Assembly (NCBI GenBank): GCA_029261615.1 | Contig: JAJDAX010000250.1 | Span: 1 to 18,394 of the forward strand | Source of the DNA: Nitrospinaceae bacterium | Lineage (GTDB): Bacteria > Nitrospinota > Nitrospinia > Nitrospinales > Nitrospinaceae | DNA: 18,394 bases | Direction: 5' to 3' | Part shown: positions 1 to 7,244 of the stretch, piece after piece | Position numbering within the stretch: position 1 is the stretch's first letter | Layout: every line of letters starts with the position of its first letter | The notes under the pieces: model-generated | Told to the model about the DNA's origin: nothing | Seen by the model: the letters and a program-made list of their open reading frames with translations, nothing else | Databases searched by the model: none | Program-made: the position numbers and the translations under genes

Positions 1-22
1 GCGATGCGGGCCAGGTCACCAT
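1..22 (-). CDS. Start of next tail gene (partial)
   Basis: Only the first seven codons are inside the window (MVTWPAS). The ATG lies two bases after the tape-measure stop codon, and GGGAG sits nine bases upstream as a ribosome binding site. A Trp-Pro-Ala-Ser opening right after the tape measure is familiar from small phage tail-tip proteins that start with a WPxSLP-like stretch, but seven residues cannot prove a family. That a gene starts here is well supported by spacing and strand; its function is inferred from position only. Confidence 0.55.
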
Positions 23-24
23 GA

Positions 25-2118
25 TTACCGGCTCCCCAATTGCCCGGACAATCCGAAACTGCTTTGCAGTGCAGTCCGCGTCTTGCTGCCGCGTTCCCCG
101 ACCTTGCCGCCGACAATGTTGTCAATCAAAACTTCGAGCTGTAGCCCACCGGCCTTTCTGGTTTCCTTTGCTTCGACGCTGTTGCCATCACCGTCGACCA
201 ACTTGATAACAAGCTCCTGGTTCTTTCCCTGCCCGGCCATTCCTTGGGCGATCACACCCAACTGGCCCCGGCTGTTGCGGCTCAGCGGCATGATGGCCTC
301 CGGCCCTGCCTCACCCATCAAACCCGCGCCGTTCGCCATTGGGAACAATGTGGGGCCACTTACGATGCCACCGCCTGCAAACTTAAACAGGCTACCCAAA
401 AGCCCGCCACCGCCACCACGAAGGAGGCCTGCTGGATCGCCGAGAATGCCGCCGCCGCCAGTATTTGCAATTGGATTTCTCGATCCAGATGACCCGCCAA
501 AAAGCCCGCCCAGGAGACCCCCTGATCGCCTTTGCCCGCTCAATGCGCCGCCGATCGAGCCCAAAATGCCAGAAGGCACATTCCCGCCGCCACCAAACGA
601 TCCTAATATCCGCTCAAGCGATTTGCTGAACGCCAACCGAGCAAGGTCTTTCAGCATGGAATCAATCATATCCTTGACGTTGAGTTTCCCGCTTTCAACC
701 CAATCGGAAAATGCAGATTCAAGATTTGAAGTGACGGCTTCACCTATCCTGTCAAGGTCTTTCAATTCCTCTGACATTGCTCCAAGGCTGTCGGTGCTGC
801 TTTCAATATTATCGAGATAGGCTTCCAGCGTTTCGCTCTGCGCCTCGGTCAAGGTAATGTCGTTGTCCCTGATCGTGTTCATGGCGCGTTGCGCCTCTTC
901 CATACGAGCGGTCGCGCCAGCCGATAGGTTGATAGACAGCGTTTCATTGTCGATCGCTGTTATGCGGCGCTCGATACCTCTCAGCACATCGTCTGCCGTG
1001 CGTCTGCTACGGCTACGCCCGCCGCTCGCAGACGGAAGGTTGATGGGGCCTGGTATCAGAGGAACACCTGAACCAGTCACATTGTTTGACGAAGCCCCCC
1101 GATTTTCAAACCGGCTCAATGCGTCTTCTAACTCTCTCGTTCCTCCGGGGTCGAAATTCAGGGATGCGGTAACGCCGGCAAGATCACCTGAGAAAATATT
1201 CCCGAGCGACTTAACCGAATTCACAAGATCGCCCAGAAGAGAAATCGCGCGCGCCGTGTTGACAACGATAAATCCGATTACATCGGCAATCAGCCTCATG
1301 CCATCCTGAAAACTCGGGTCTTTCACAATGTCACGTAATTCATCGAGCACATCGACAAACGTCTGCATCAATGTGCTGCCGTCATTCACATTCTGGATTG
1401 CCAACAGGAATTCATTTTCAAGCTGCGTAAACGCCTGCTCGATCGTGCGCGTGACGCCCTCGAATTCAGTGTCGATGGCTTGCCCGGCGCGCAACATAGC
1501 GTTGATGACAGTTTCGCCGGTCAACTGACCATTTTTTGCCAGATCCCGCAATTCACCAATGGAAACGCCTATTCCACTCGCGATCGCTTGCGCCACGCGC
1601 GGCATTTGTTCGAGAACAGATCGCAATTCCTCACCAGCGAGCCGATTTGATGCAATGCCCTGTGCCAACTGGATTGCGCCGGCGGCCGCTTCATTCGCTG
1701 TTGCGCCCGAAATCTGAATGGACTTCTGGACCAATTCGGTGAACCGCAAGACACTTTCTTGCGCGATGCCGAGATTTTGTGCACTTCTGGCAACGCGGGC
1801 ATACAATTCAACCGTCGCAGAAAATTCCGTCCTGGTATTCTGGCTTAACTCAAACAATTGACGCTGGACGCGGTTCAGATCAGCCGTTCCACTTGTGACC
1901 AATCTCAAGCGGGTCCGCATCCGCGTCATTTCATCGCTCAGGCTGGCAAATGCACGAACGGCCCTCTGGACAGCGAAAGCTGCAAAAAAGCCGGTGACTA
2001 CACGCCGGGCAGATTGCATTTGGCGCGCAAGTCCTCTGACGTTACCGCGCGCGGATCTGAAAGCGCCTCCGGTACGGTCCCTGCCCCGCAAGATCAGGTC
2101 AAGGCGAGTTGATGGCAT
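25..2118 (-). CDS. Tail tape measure protein
   Basis: Tape measure protein (697 aa) that sets tail length and occupies the tail lumen. The N-terminal part (about residues 45-240) looks like the tape-measure N-terminal domain of lambda-like phages, with a long helical region containing GELRSVLEQMPRVAQAIA-type sequence. A central helical stretch is followed by a Gly-rich hydrophobic segment (about 510-580), then the common C-terminal motif with FAGGGIVSGPTLFP and MGEAGPEAIMPL. By the rule of thumb of about 0.15 nm per residue the tail would be near 100 nm. The ATG follows the GT stop directly (TAAATG) with GAGG eight bases upstream. It lies after the frameshifted chaperone pair, the usual siphovirus order. 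Confidence 0.93.
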   Translation of the reverse strand: MPSTRLDLILRGRDRTGGAFRSARGNVRGLARQMQSARRVVTGFFAAFAVQRAVRAFASLSDEMTRMRTRLRLVTSGTADLNRVQRQLFELSQNTRTEFSATVELYARVARSAQNLGIAQESVLRFTELVQKSIQISGATANEAAAGAIQLAQGIASNRLAGEELRSVLEQMPRVAQAIASGIGVSIGELRDLAKNGQLTGETVINAMLRAGQAIDTEFEGVTRTIEQAFTQLENEFLLAIQNVNDGSTLMQTFVDVLDELRDIVKDPSFQDGMRLIADVIGFIVVNTARAISLLGDLVNSVKSLGNIFSGDLAGVTASLNFDPGGTRELEDALSRFENRGASSNNVTGSGVPLIPGPINLPSASGGRSRSRRTADDVLRGIERRITAIDNETLSINLSAGATARMEEAQRAMNTIRDNDITLTEAQSETLEAYLDNIESSTDSLGAMSEELKDLDRIGEAVTSNLESAFSDWVESGKLNVKDMIDSMLKDLARLAFSKSLERILGSFGGGGNVPSGILGSIGGALSGQRRSGGLLGGLFGGSSGSRNPIANTGGGGILGDPAGLLRGGGGGLLGSLFKFAGGGIVSGPTLFPMANGAGLMGEAGPEAIMPLSRNSRGQLGVIAQGMAGQGKNQELVIKLVDGDGNSVEAKETRKAGGLQLEVLIDNIVGGKVGERGSKTRTALQSSFGLSGQLGSR

Positions 2119-2597
2119 TTACTTTTCCTCACCTATGATTTTGAAATAAGCCAGCCATCCGATAAATTCGGAATACGGCATCTCACCTAATTCATGGACG
2201 GTTTTATGGAGACGATCAGCAATCCGATAGACCATCATCGATTCCTGATCGTCTTTCAGTTTTTTTCGTAATCCTCGATAGACGGATTGCCGAGAATTTC
2301 TGACGCCAGCCGTTCAATCACCGCAGGATCGGCCTTGCGCATAAGGTCCCGCTTGTGTTCTTTCGTAAACAGCTTTTCCCCCGCCTCATCCGTCGCCTTC
2401 AAGATAATAGCGTCGACAAGAACGGCAAGATCGTCGCCCTTTGCGAGCCTAAACAAGGCTTGTTTTTCACTCAGATTGAGAGGCGTCACATACACCTTCA
2501 ACGGTGAGTTTTCATCCTCGCCCCACTCCGGCACCTCGACAATTCGAGGCGTCGAAATATCGGCAAAATGGGCTTTTGCCTGGTCAATAATACTCAT
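2119..2597 (-). CDS. Tail assembly chaperone GT (-1 frameshift product)
   Basis: Extended form of the tail chaperone. Ribosomes slip back one base on A AAA AAC at 2265-2259, which bypasses the TGA immediately after the heptamer. They then read 46 more codons, beginning LKDDQESMM and ending SEFIGWLAYFKIIGEEK, to a TAA that abuts the tape-measure ATG. The frame is open with no stop, and its C-terminal SEF..WLAYF signature is typical of lambda gpT-like domains. In lambda, gpG and gpGT bind the tape measure and recruit tail tube subunits. The total is about 159 residues. Slippage efficiency cannot be judged from sequence. Confidence 0.85.
2256..2597 (-). CDS. Tail assembly chaperone G
   Basis: Short form (113 aa) of the tail chaperone, between tail tube and tape measure as lambda gpG is. 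It is acidic and helical, with a PEWGEDENSPLKVYVTPLNLSEKQALFRLA region typical of phage tail chaperones that resemble a small alpha/beta cap plus helices. I chose ATG 2597, three bases after the tail tube stop; a TTG six bases further upstream is also in frame. The ribosome site is weak (GGCGG), suggesting coupling to the upstream gene. It ends at a TGA directly after a slippery heptamer. Confidence 0.85.
   Translation of the reverse strand: MSIIDQAKAHFADISTPRIVEVPEWGEDENSPLKVYVTPLNLSEKQALFRLAKGDDLAVLVDAIILKATDEAGEKLFTKEHKRDLMRKADPAVIERLASEILGNPSIEDYEKN
2259..2265 (-). other. Programmed -1 ribosomal frameshift site
   Basis: The minus strand reads TAC GAA AAA AAC TGA in the G frame, containing the canonical X XXY YYZ heptamer A AAA AAC. 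The TGA is the very next codon. The -1 frame is open from here to the tape-measure start and encodes a gpT-like domain. Location, heptamer and downstream domain all agree with the conserved G/GT frameshift of long-tailed phages. Confidence 0.88.
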
Positions 2598-2599
2598 GA

Positions 2600-2992
2600 T
2601 CAAGCCGCCGTAGCGCGCGCGACGGTGCCAGTGACAGTAAAGCTGAAGGTCTGCTCAATCAGGCCGTCATGGGCTGCCGACATACCACGTTCAGTGATCA
2701 ATGCCGTCATGGTTAGAGTAACGTCGCCGGTCGTGTCACCTTCCGGGTATAACACCAGACTCACAGATGCGCCGATAGTCATGGCTTCCTGGCCATTCGT
2801 ATCGGTCTCATCCCAAAGCACATCGATTGAACCCGTCGCGCTGGTCAGCGACGATTGAAACGTCTTGGCGGTGTCGCCCATCGTGGTATCTTCGAGCGTG
2901 TCAGCGGACTCGCTGAGGGACCAATTTTTGACCTCTGCAACGACATTGGCGCCGATTTTGACGATCCCTTCGCTGCCCTTGTGATTTGCCAT
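2600..2992 (-). CDS. Major tail tube protein
   Basis: Predicted tail tube subunit (130 aa), the protein that stacks in rings to form the tail. The sequence is beta-rich with Ser/Thr/Asp-laden strands, starting KGSEGIVKIGANVVAEVKNWSL and with a DTLEDTTMGDTAKTFQSSLTSATGS segment, a pattern I associate with lambda gpV-like tube proteins. The start has a strong ribosome site (AGGAG, six bases before ATG). It lies directly after the gpU-like terminator gene and before the chaperones, the expected place. The TGA is three bases from the chaperone ATG. Confidence 0.88.
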   Translation of the reverse strand: MANHKGSEGIVKIGANVVAEVKNWSLSESADTLEDTTMGDTAKTFQSSLTSATGSIDVLWDETDTNGQEAMTIGASVSLVLYPEGDTTGDVTLTMTALITERGMSAAHDGLIEQTFSFTVTGTVARATAA

Positions 2993-3001
2993 TTTTATCT
3001 C

Positions 3002-3445
3002 CTATGCAAGAATATCTGGCGCGTTTTCGGCTGTGCGGTAGTACACGCCGAATGTCATTCGGATGCTGCCGGCAGGCTTTTCGCCAACCTCAGACAGACC
3101 GATTTCAACCCCTTCCAGGGTGATACTTTTTGCTGTTGCCGTAATTGTCAGGTCGGCGCCCAAAGCCGTCTCGACTTCTGAACCGATCAAGTCCAGCGTG
3201 TCATCAAGATTAGAGTTTGCCTGCGCAATACCTTCGACAGCCAGTTTCAAATCCCGGCCATATGTGCGCGGTGATCCCATATTCTCGGGTTCAACCGTTT
3301 CGCTGATCGTGTAGACCAGCAAACAAGGTAAATTCGCAGCATCAACGGGATAAACCCGGCTGACAAACACATTTGTCCCGGTCGTTGTGAGCCCTGTGAC
3401 AAGAACCGCCGCCGCGTCCCTGATCTGCTTTCGGACGTGCGCCAT
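3002..3445 (-). CDS. Tail terminator, lambda gpU-like
   Basis: Predicted tail terminator (147 aa), which caps the tail tube and forms the interface to the head connector. The N-terminus reads RKQIRDAAAVLVTGLTTTGTNVFVSRVYPV followed by LPCLLVYT, the pattern of gpU-like/minor tail U proteins, and it ends in beta strands (SIRMTFGVYYR). It lies between the gpFII-like joiner and the tail tube, as U does in lambda. AGGG is eight bases before the ATG. Its TAG stop is embedded in the AGGAG of the next gene. Assignment by position and pattern; sequence identity to lambda gpU is not claimed. Confidence 0.75.
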   Translation of the reverse strand: MAHVRKQIRDAAAVLVTGLTTTGTNVFVSRVYPVDAANLPCLLVYTISETVEPENMGSPRTYGRDLKLAVEGIAQANSNLDDTLDLIGSEVETALGADLTITATAKSITLEGVEIGLSEVGEKPAGSIRMTFGVYYRTAENAPDILA

Positions 3446-3456
3446 TCAACTATCCC

Positions 3457-3774
3457 TTAGACTTTTTCCAACATTATCGTGGTGATCCCGGTCCCGTCCG
3501 GCAGCGGCGGCGGGCCCACGGTGTAACTGATCGACGAAATCACGATCCCGTCACCCGGCGCCGCTGTTGCTGGCAGATCGATTGTCTGGCAAATGCAGTG
3601 CGGGTTTTGGGTCGCGATCTCAACACCGGCCTGTACGTCCGTTTCGATAAATTCATTGTCAAAAATGACGTTGAACGTCGAGACACCACCGGCTGCAAGC
3701 GTGTAGGTCGCGGTTACGGAAAAATCATCCGTCAACAACATGCCTGCGAGATCAGCCGCGCTTTCCGCTGCCAT
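3457..3774 (-). CDS. Head-tail joining protein, lambda gpFII-like
   Basis: Small beta-rich protein (105 aa) matching the pattern of head-tail joiners: an N-terminal helix (MAAESAADLAGMLLTDD), then VIFDNEF, NPHCICQTIDLP, GDGIVISSISYTV and a final GITTIMLEKV strand. gpFII of lambda joins filled heads to tails. I chose ATG 3774 because GAGA lies six bases upstream; a TTG four codons earlier is in frame but less likely. It overlaps the upstream 58-aa gene by 23 bases, so translation is probably coupled. Confident as a gene, moderately confident of the family. Confidence 0.72.
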   Translation of the reverse strand: MAAESAADLAGMLLTDDFSVTATYTLAAGGVSTFNVIFDNEFIETDVQAGVEIATQNPHCICQTIDLPATAAPGDGIVISSISYTVGPPPLPDGTGITTIMLEKV

Positions 3775-3928
3775 CCAATTTCTCAAACTTCACTGGTTTT
3801 GCCTTGATCTCGATCGCTTTGCCAAGCCGGACCAGGCCGGACGCAATTTCTTTGGCGATATCAATCTCAGAACCAGGCTTGTGTTCCACGTCATCAATGA
3901 ACGCGGTGCGGATAATTTTCACTTTCAT
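3752..3928 (-). CDS. 58-aa head-region protein
   Basis: A short gene of 58 residues (MKVKIIRTAFIDDVEH..., ending EKLDGSGKRG). Its start ATG overlaps the upstream gene's TGA as ATGA and its end runs 23 bases into the gpFII-like gene, filling the otherwise empty space between them. The pattern MKVKxxRTAFIDDxxHKPGSEIDIAKExASxLVRLGKAI resembles small phage proteins found beside major capsid genes, in which a short beta strand is followed by a 'xPGxxxDI...L...GkA' motif. Function unknown; perhaps a connector accessory. The overlaps and clean composition make it a real gene. Confidence 0.8.
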   Translation of the reverse strand: MKVKIIRTAFIDDVEHKPGSEIDIAKEIASGLVRLGKAIEIKAKPVKFEKLDGSGKRG

Positions 3929-4206
3929 GATTTTTTACCGCCAAATAATTTAGCCTTGCCATCAGGCTTTGGGCTTGGTTTTCCCATTTCTCGAACCATG
4001 CCCTGCGCGGCTTTTGCCAGATCGCCTTCCAGGCCGAACTTTTCGCCGCTCTTGAATTCCAGCGGCTCGTTCAGCGTGTAGACACCATCGCGGCCATCGA
4101 CAGGCGTCACACGATGCGCCCTGCGTCTGTATTGGGCTTCGTCAATGGCCACGCATGACCCTTGCCCGAGGCGACAAATCTTCCCAACGACTCGGTAATT
4201 TTTCAT
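3925..4206 (-). CDS. 93-aa head-region protein, unknown
   Basis: First gene after the major capsid protein. The start was set to ATG 4206, with GAGG six bases upstream; a TTG four codons earlier is in frame but would swallow that ribosome site. Visible features are a basic N-terminal half with QYRRRAHRV, a beta stretch GVYTLNEPLEFKSGEKFGLEGDL, and a Lys/Gly-rich tail. Similar short proteins with 'EpLxFKxGExxGLe' follow capsid genes in other phages as far as I recall, without a known function. Its stop overlaps the next start (ATGA). Confidence 0.78.
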   Translation of the reverse strand: MKNYRVVGKICRLGQGSCVAIDEAQYRRRAHRVTPVDGRDGVYTLNEPLEFKSGEKFGLEGDLAKAAQGMVREMGKPSPKPDGKAKLFGGKKS

Positions 4207-4239
4207 CGGATACCTCAAAACTCTGATTTAGAAACGCGG

Positions 4240-4259
4240 AAGGCCCCCGTAGGGGCCTT
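4240..4259 (-). terminator. Perfect hairpin after major capsid gene
   Basis: An 8-bp perfect stem (AAGGCCCC / GGGGCCTT) with a TACG tetraloop lies 25 bases after the major capsid stop. No long U tract follows on the minus strand (CCGCGTTTC), so it may be a leaky terminator or a 3' hairpin stabilising abundant capsid mRNA rather than a strong terminator. It explains most of the 78-base gap between capsid gene and the next gene. Confidence 0.6.
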
Positions 4260-4284
4260 GCCGCAATCACCACTAAAGGCGCGA

Positions 4285-5235
4285 TTAGGTCATCGTGACA
4301 TAGCAAGCGCGTTGCCAATATCCGTAACCAACATTCCGCCACGCATCGATGCCGAACTGCCATGCGTCGTTGTCAAACTCAAATTCCGATCCTTCGGCTT
4401 TCGCTTTCAGATCTTCCTCCGTTTCTGACTGACGAATGAGGCCCTTGATCGGGCTGTCAGTGCGGAATACCGCGAATGAATCCGTCCATGTCAGGCGCGG
4501 GTTCATGTGTACGCTGACGCTGAGCCCGGTAAACTGATCCGGGTTCATGTTGGGCGCCAATTGGCCAGTCGCAATTCCGCTGACCGCAGCACGGGCAGTG
4601 GTATACAGAGCGATTGGAACCAGCACTGCAAACTCGGACGCATTCTCGTTCATTGGCTCGCCCTGGTCGTCAACAAATCCAAGAATTTCCGAAATGCCTT
4701 TCAGGATAGACTGTTGCATTTCTTCGACACTTGGATTTGTGGTTGTACCAGCGACATTTGTCGGCAAAGCCGAAATATCGACAGTGATGTCGTTACTCTG
4801 AGACCCGCTGGCGCCTTCGGAATGGTCAGTGTCAAAATAGAACTGGCCATCGTAGCACGCCGTCGATGTACCATTGATGATCAGGGTTGAAAGCAGGCTT
4901 GCCCAATGGGTTGCCGAACGATCAGCGAGATCATCAATGCGCGCCCGAACTTGAGGCGTCTTGTCGCGGCGAGCGTCTTTCACCGCAATTTCAAGTGTCG
5001 CCTCATAGTGGACATTTGTGATCGCAAACGAATTGCTCGCCAGCCCTTTTGCCTGGCGGCCGCCGATCCATTCACGCATTGCCGGGCTTTGTCCCAGGAA
5101 CGCATAGGTTTCAGACGATTGATCCGAACCGAAAAGGTTCGACACGCCATTCACCCATGCAAGGCCGGGATTTTGTTCGAGCCGTGCGAAGTACATGCCC
5201 ATAATGGCACGGCTGCTAAGGATAGATTGATCCAT
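4285..5235 (-). CDS. Major capsid protein, Mu gpT-like
   Basis: Predicted shell protein (316 aa) of the HK97 fold, Mu gpT-like branch. Diagnostic-looking stretches are EWIGGRQAKGL, the DGQFYFDTDHSEGASGSQSND region (Mu-type capsids carry a similar 'F.(D/A)DH' segment), VLVPIALYTTARAAV in the A-domain, and the final beta strands GSEFEFDNDAWQFGIDAWRNVGYGYWQRA. No long N-terminal scaffold (delta) domain is present, in keeping with a separate scaffold upstream. The start has AGGAG eight bases upstream. It lies after protease, scaffold and decoration genes. Confidence 0.87.
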   Translation of the reverse strand: MDQSILSSRAIMGMYFARLEQNPGLAWVNGVSNLFGSDQSSETYAFLGQSPAMREWIGGRQAKGLASNSFAITNVHYEATLEIAVKDARRDKTPQVRARIDDLADRSATHWASLLSTLIINGTSTACYDGQFYFDTDHSEGASGSQSNDITVDISALPTNVAGTTTNPSVEEMQQSILKGISEILGFVDDQGEPMNENASEFAVLVPIALYTTARAAVSGIATGQLAPNMNPDQFTGLSVSVHMNPRLTWTDSFAVFRTDSPIKGLIRQSETEEDLKAKAEGSEFEFDNDAWQFGIDAWRNVGYGYWQRACYVTMT

Positions 5236-5246
5236 GGTTTTTGCTC

Positions 5247-6014
5247 CTATGCTTCGCGAGCCCAGGTGCCAACCATTTCGGTTGCAACCCAGCCAGTCGC
5301 GCCATATTCCTCGATCGAGAGGAAGTCACCGCGTTGTGCGGTAGCTTTCGTGTTGATGATGTCTTTGTCGTCCGCCGCAGTGATATCCGGTCCCGTGATC
5401 AGGTCCGCCGCTGCCGGGCTGACATTGACAGCAACTGCGCCGTAAGCCCCTATATTCACGATTTTCACACCGCGAAGGGAGACGGCAATTGCCGGCAACG
5501 TGATTGTTTTGGCATCCGTATCCACAAAGAATGTCTTGCCGGAATCCTCAACATCAAGGGTCTTGTCCAACGAAATCGTTTCGTAGACACCACCGCCGTA
5601 AGGATCAGCGAAGTTCTGAGCGTCGAACGATACAACAGCAACACCCGATGACACGAACCGATGCACGAAGCCGACGAAAACACCGCCTGTTGGCAGAAAC
5701 ACAAAAACGTCATCATCGGTTGCATAAACCGGCTGGCCTTTGTCGGTGATAACGGCGCCGGTCACTGAAAGCTGAATTTTCCCGCTTTCAACAACCCGAA
5801 CATTGATATCAGCCGCCGCACCGGCAGAATTATCAGCCTTTGCCTCGGCAAACCCGACAAACTTATCGCCCGCCGCCAATGGTCGAGCATGGCCTGACGC
5901 GGTAACGACGCCGACCGCTGCGCCTTCATAAATGATATCCGATGCGATGACCGGAATTTCATTTCGATTGCCGCCCTCAAAAGCGCGAGGGCTATTCGCT
6001 GCAAGTGTAGTCAT
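5247..6014 (-). CDS. Two-domain capsid decoration protein
   Basis: Lies between protease/scaffold and major capsid, the position of lambda gpD. It has 255 aa in two parts. Residues about 1-120 form a beta-rich cement-like domain (IPVIASDIIYEGAAVG, AGDKFVGFAEAKADN, DKGQPVYATDDDVFVF). About 135-255 look like an exposed beta-sandwich (TFFVDTDAKTITLP, GVKIVNIGAYGAVAVNV, GATGWVATEMVGTWAREA) of the sort found on head fibres. The family placement is from order and pattern; that it decorates the outside is inferred. The ATG has AGGAG nine bases upstream. Confidence 0.72.
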   Translation of the reverse strand: MTTLAANSPRAFEGGNRNEIPVIASDIIYEGAAVGVVTASGHARPLAAGDKFVGFAEAKADNSAGAAADINVRVVESGKIQLSVTGAVITDKGQPVYATDDDVFVFLPTGGVFVGFVHRFVSSGVAVVSFDAQNFADPYGGGVYETISLDKTLDVEDSGKTFFVDTDAKTITLPAIAVSLRGVKIVNIGAYGAVAVNVSPAAADLITGPDITAADDKDIINTKATAQRGDFLSIEEYGATGWVATEMVGTWAREA

Positions 6015-6026
6015 GATTTGTAGCTC

Positions 6027-6536
6027 CTATGCTGCCGAACGAGACAGGGACTTAACCCGGCCAGCGCTTTCGGCTTTTGTGAATGCGAGATAGGACTCTT
6101 TGTCCGTAAACTCGCTTCGAATTTCACCGCCCTTTTCCCAAATTTCATCCGGGGAAAGACTGGCACCAGGATCGGTGACGTGTTCGTCTCCCGTGGCGCT
6201 CGACGCGGCTTCGAGATCAACTTCCTTGTCCGCGTCCTTCATCGCCTTGATGCGATTTTCACCGAGTGCCTTTTCAGCGTTGATGATGCGGATTGCGGCT
6301 TGTTCGGGCGTGGTTTTACCGTCGGCCTTCATTTCCGCGATCATGGATTCGTGACCAGGCAACGCCTGATCCTCAATCCCCAAAATGCGATCGCGCTCCG
6401 CCTGGGCGGCAGTTGCCGCACCTTCTGACCGAAGCTCGTTCGCAATTTCCGGGTTGTTCGCCACAACGCTTTCCAGCGTCACGGGGTTGGTTGCATCGGC
6501 GTTATTGTCCGCCGAGGCTTTCACTTTGTCAGTCAT
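6027..6536 (-). CDS. Capsid scaffold from internal start (Nu3-like)
   Basis: An in-frame internal ATG at 6536 inside the protease gene has a near-ideal ribosome site (AAGGAG, nine bases upstream), stronger than that of the full-length gene. Translation from it gives a 169-aa acidic, Ala/Glu-rich helical protein (MTDKVKASADNNADATNP..., ending GRVKSLSRSAA). This is just the C-terminal scaffold part of the fusion. Lambda does the same with gene C and Nu3. The ribosome site is seen; the separate product is inferred. Confidence 0.75.
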   Translation of the reverse strand: MTDKVKASADNNADATNPVTLESVVANNPEIANELRSEGAATAAQAERDRILGIEDQALPGHESMIAEMKADGKTTPEQAAIRIINAEKALGENRIKAMKDADKEVDLEAASSATGDEHVTDPGASLSPDEIWEKGGEIRSEFTDKESYLAFTKAESAGRVKSLSRSAA

Positions 6537-7241
6537 GATGGGAGTCTCCTTTTGTTGACTGATTTCGACGGCGGACATAGCCGCCACTTCCCGGCTCAAA
6601 TGAGCCGAAATCTCACGCGCAACCTGTTTTGACTGCGCGGCATTGATTTCAAATTTATTGGAAAGCCACTCAGGGGCTTCGTGATAAAGTTTGTATGCAA
6701 ATGCCGAAGGATCATCAGACTTATCGCCAGCGGCTTGCGTGGCGAGGCCCTGTTCGACGGCCTCATCGCCGTCAAGCCACGTTTCCGCGTCCATTAGTTG
6801 CTGCACCAGGCCCTTTTCTGTCCCTGATCTTGCAGCATAAATCGAGGCGAGATTACCGTCGAGCTTGCCCAATAATTCGATCGTTTTCTCGTGATCCGCC
6901 TTGGTTCCCCAGGTGAGGCCCGAAGCATTGTGGATCATCATCAATGCGCCTTCCTGCATGATAATCTCATCACCAGCCATCGCAATGACAGACGCCGCCG
7001 AGGCCGCAATGCCGTCGATTAAGGTAGTGATTTTGCCGTCATGCGCTTTCAATGCGTTGAATATCGCCACGCCCTCAAAAGCCAACCCGCCACCGGAATT
7101 GATCTGCACGGTAACGTCGCCTTCGAGATCAGACAGTGCCGACATAACCTGGCGCGCGGTAAATCCATCGCCATCGCCAAAACTCAACCCAACAGGACCA
7201 TAGAGAACAAGTTTGCCTCCCTCGATAAGATTGCTCGACAT
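6027..7241 (-). CDS. ClpP/S49-like prohead protease fused to scaffold
   Basis: Head maturation protease (404 aa), which enters the prohead and cleaves scaffold and capsid proteins. Residues 1-195 are a ClpP-like serine protease: INSGGG at 48-52 (oxyanion region), DGIAASAASVIAMAGD with the likely nucleophile Ser81, and MMIHNAS with catalytic His104. A WLDGDEAVEQGL segment follows near 170. The remainder is a helical scaffold region also made from an internal start. Lambda gpC has the same layout. It follows the portal gene with three bases between, as C follows B in lambda. Confidence 0.9.
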   Translation of the reverse strand: MSSNLIEGGKLVLYGPVGLSFGDGDGFTARQVMSALSDLEGDVTVQINSGGGLAFEGVAIFNALKAHDGKITTLIDGIAASAASVIAMAGDEIIMQEGALMMIHNASGLTWGTKADHEKTIELLGKLDGNLASIYAARSGTEKGLVQQLMDAETWLDGDEAVEQGLATQAAGDKSDDPSAFAYKLYHEAPEWLSNKFEINAAQSKQVAREISAHLSREVAAMSAVEISQQKETPIMTDKVKASADNNADATNPVTLESVVANNPEIANELRSEGAATAAQAERDRILGIEDQALPGHESMIAEMKADGKTTPEQAAIRIINAEKALGENRIKAMKDADKEVDLEAASSATGDEHVTDPGASLSPDEIWEKGGEIRSEFTDKESYLAFTKAESAGRVKSLSRSAA

Positions 7242-7244
7242 GCC

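Noticed and set aside
83..820. Long plus-strand frame, 245 aa, proline-rich
   Set aside because: It lies opposite the Gly-rich end of the tape-measure gene, and the Pro runs are the reverse complement of Gly codons. No ribosome site or relative is recognised.
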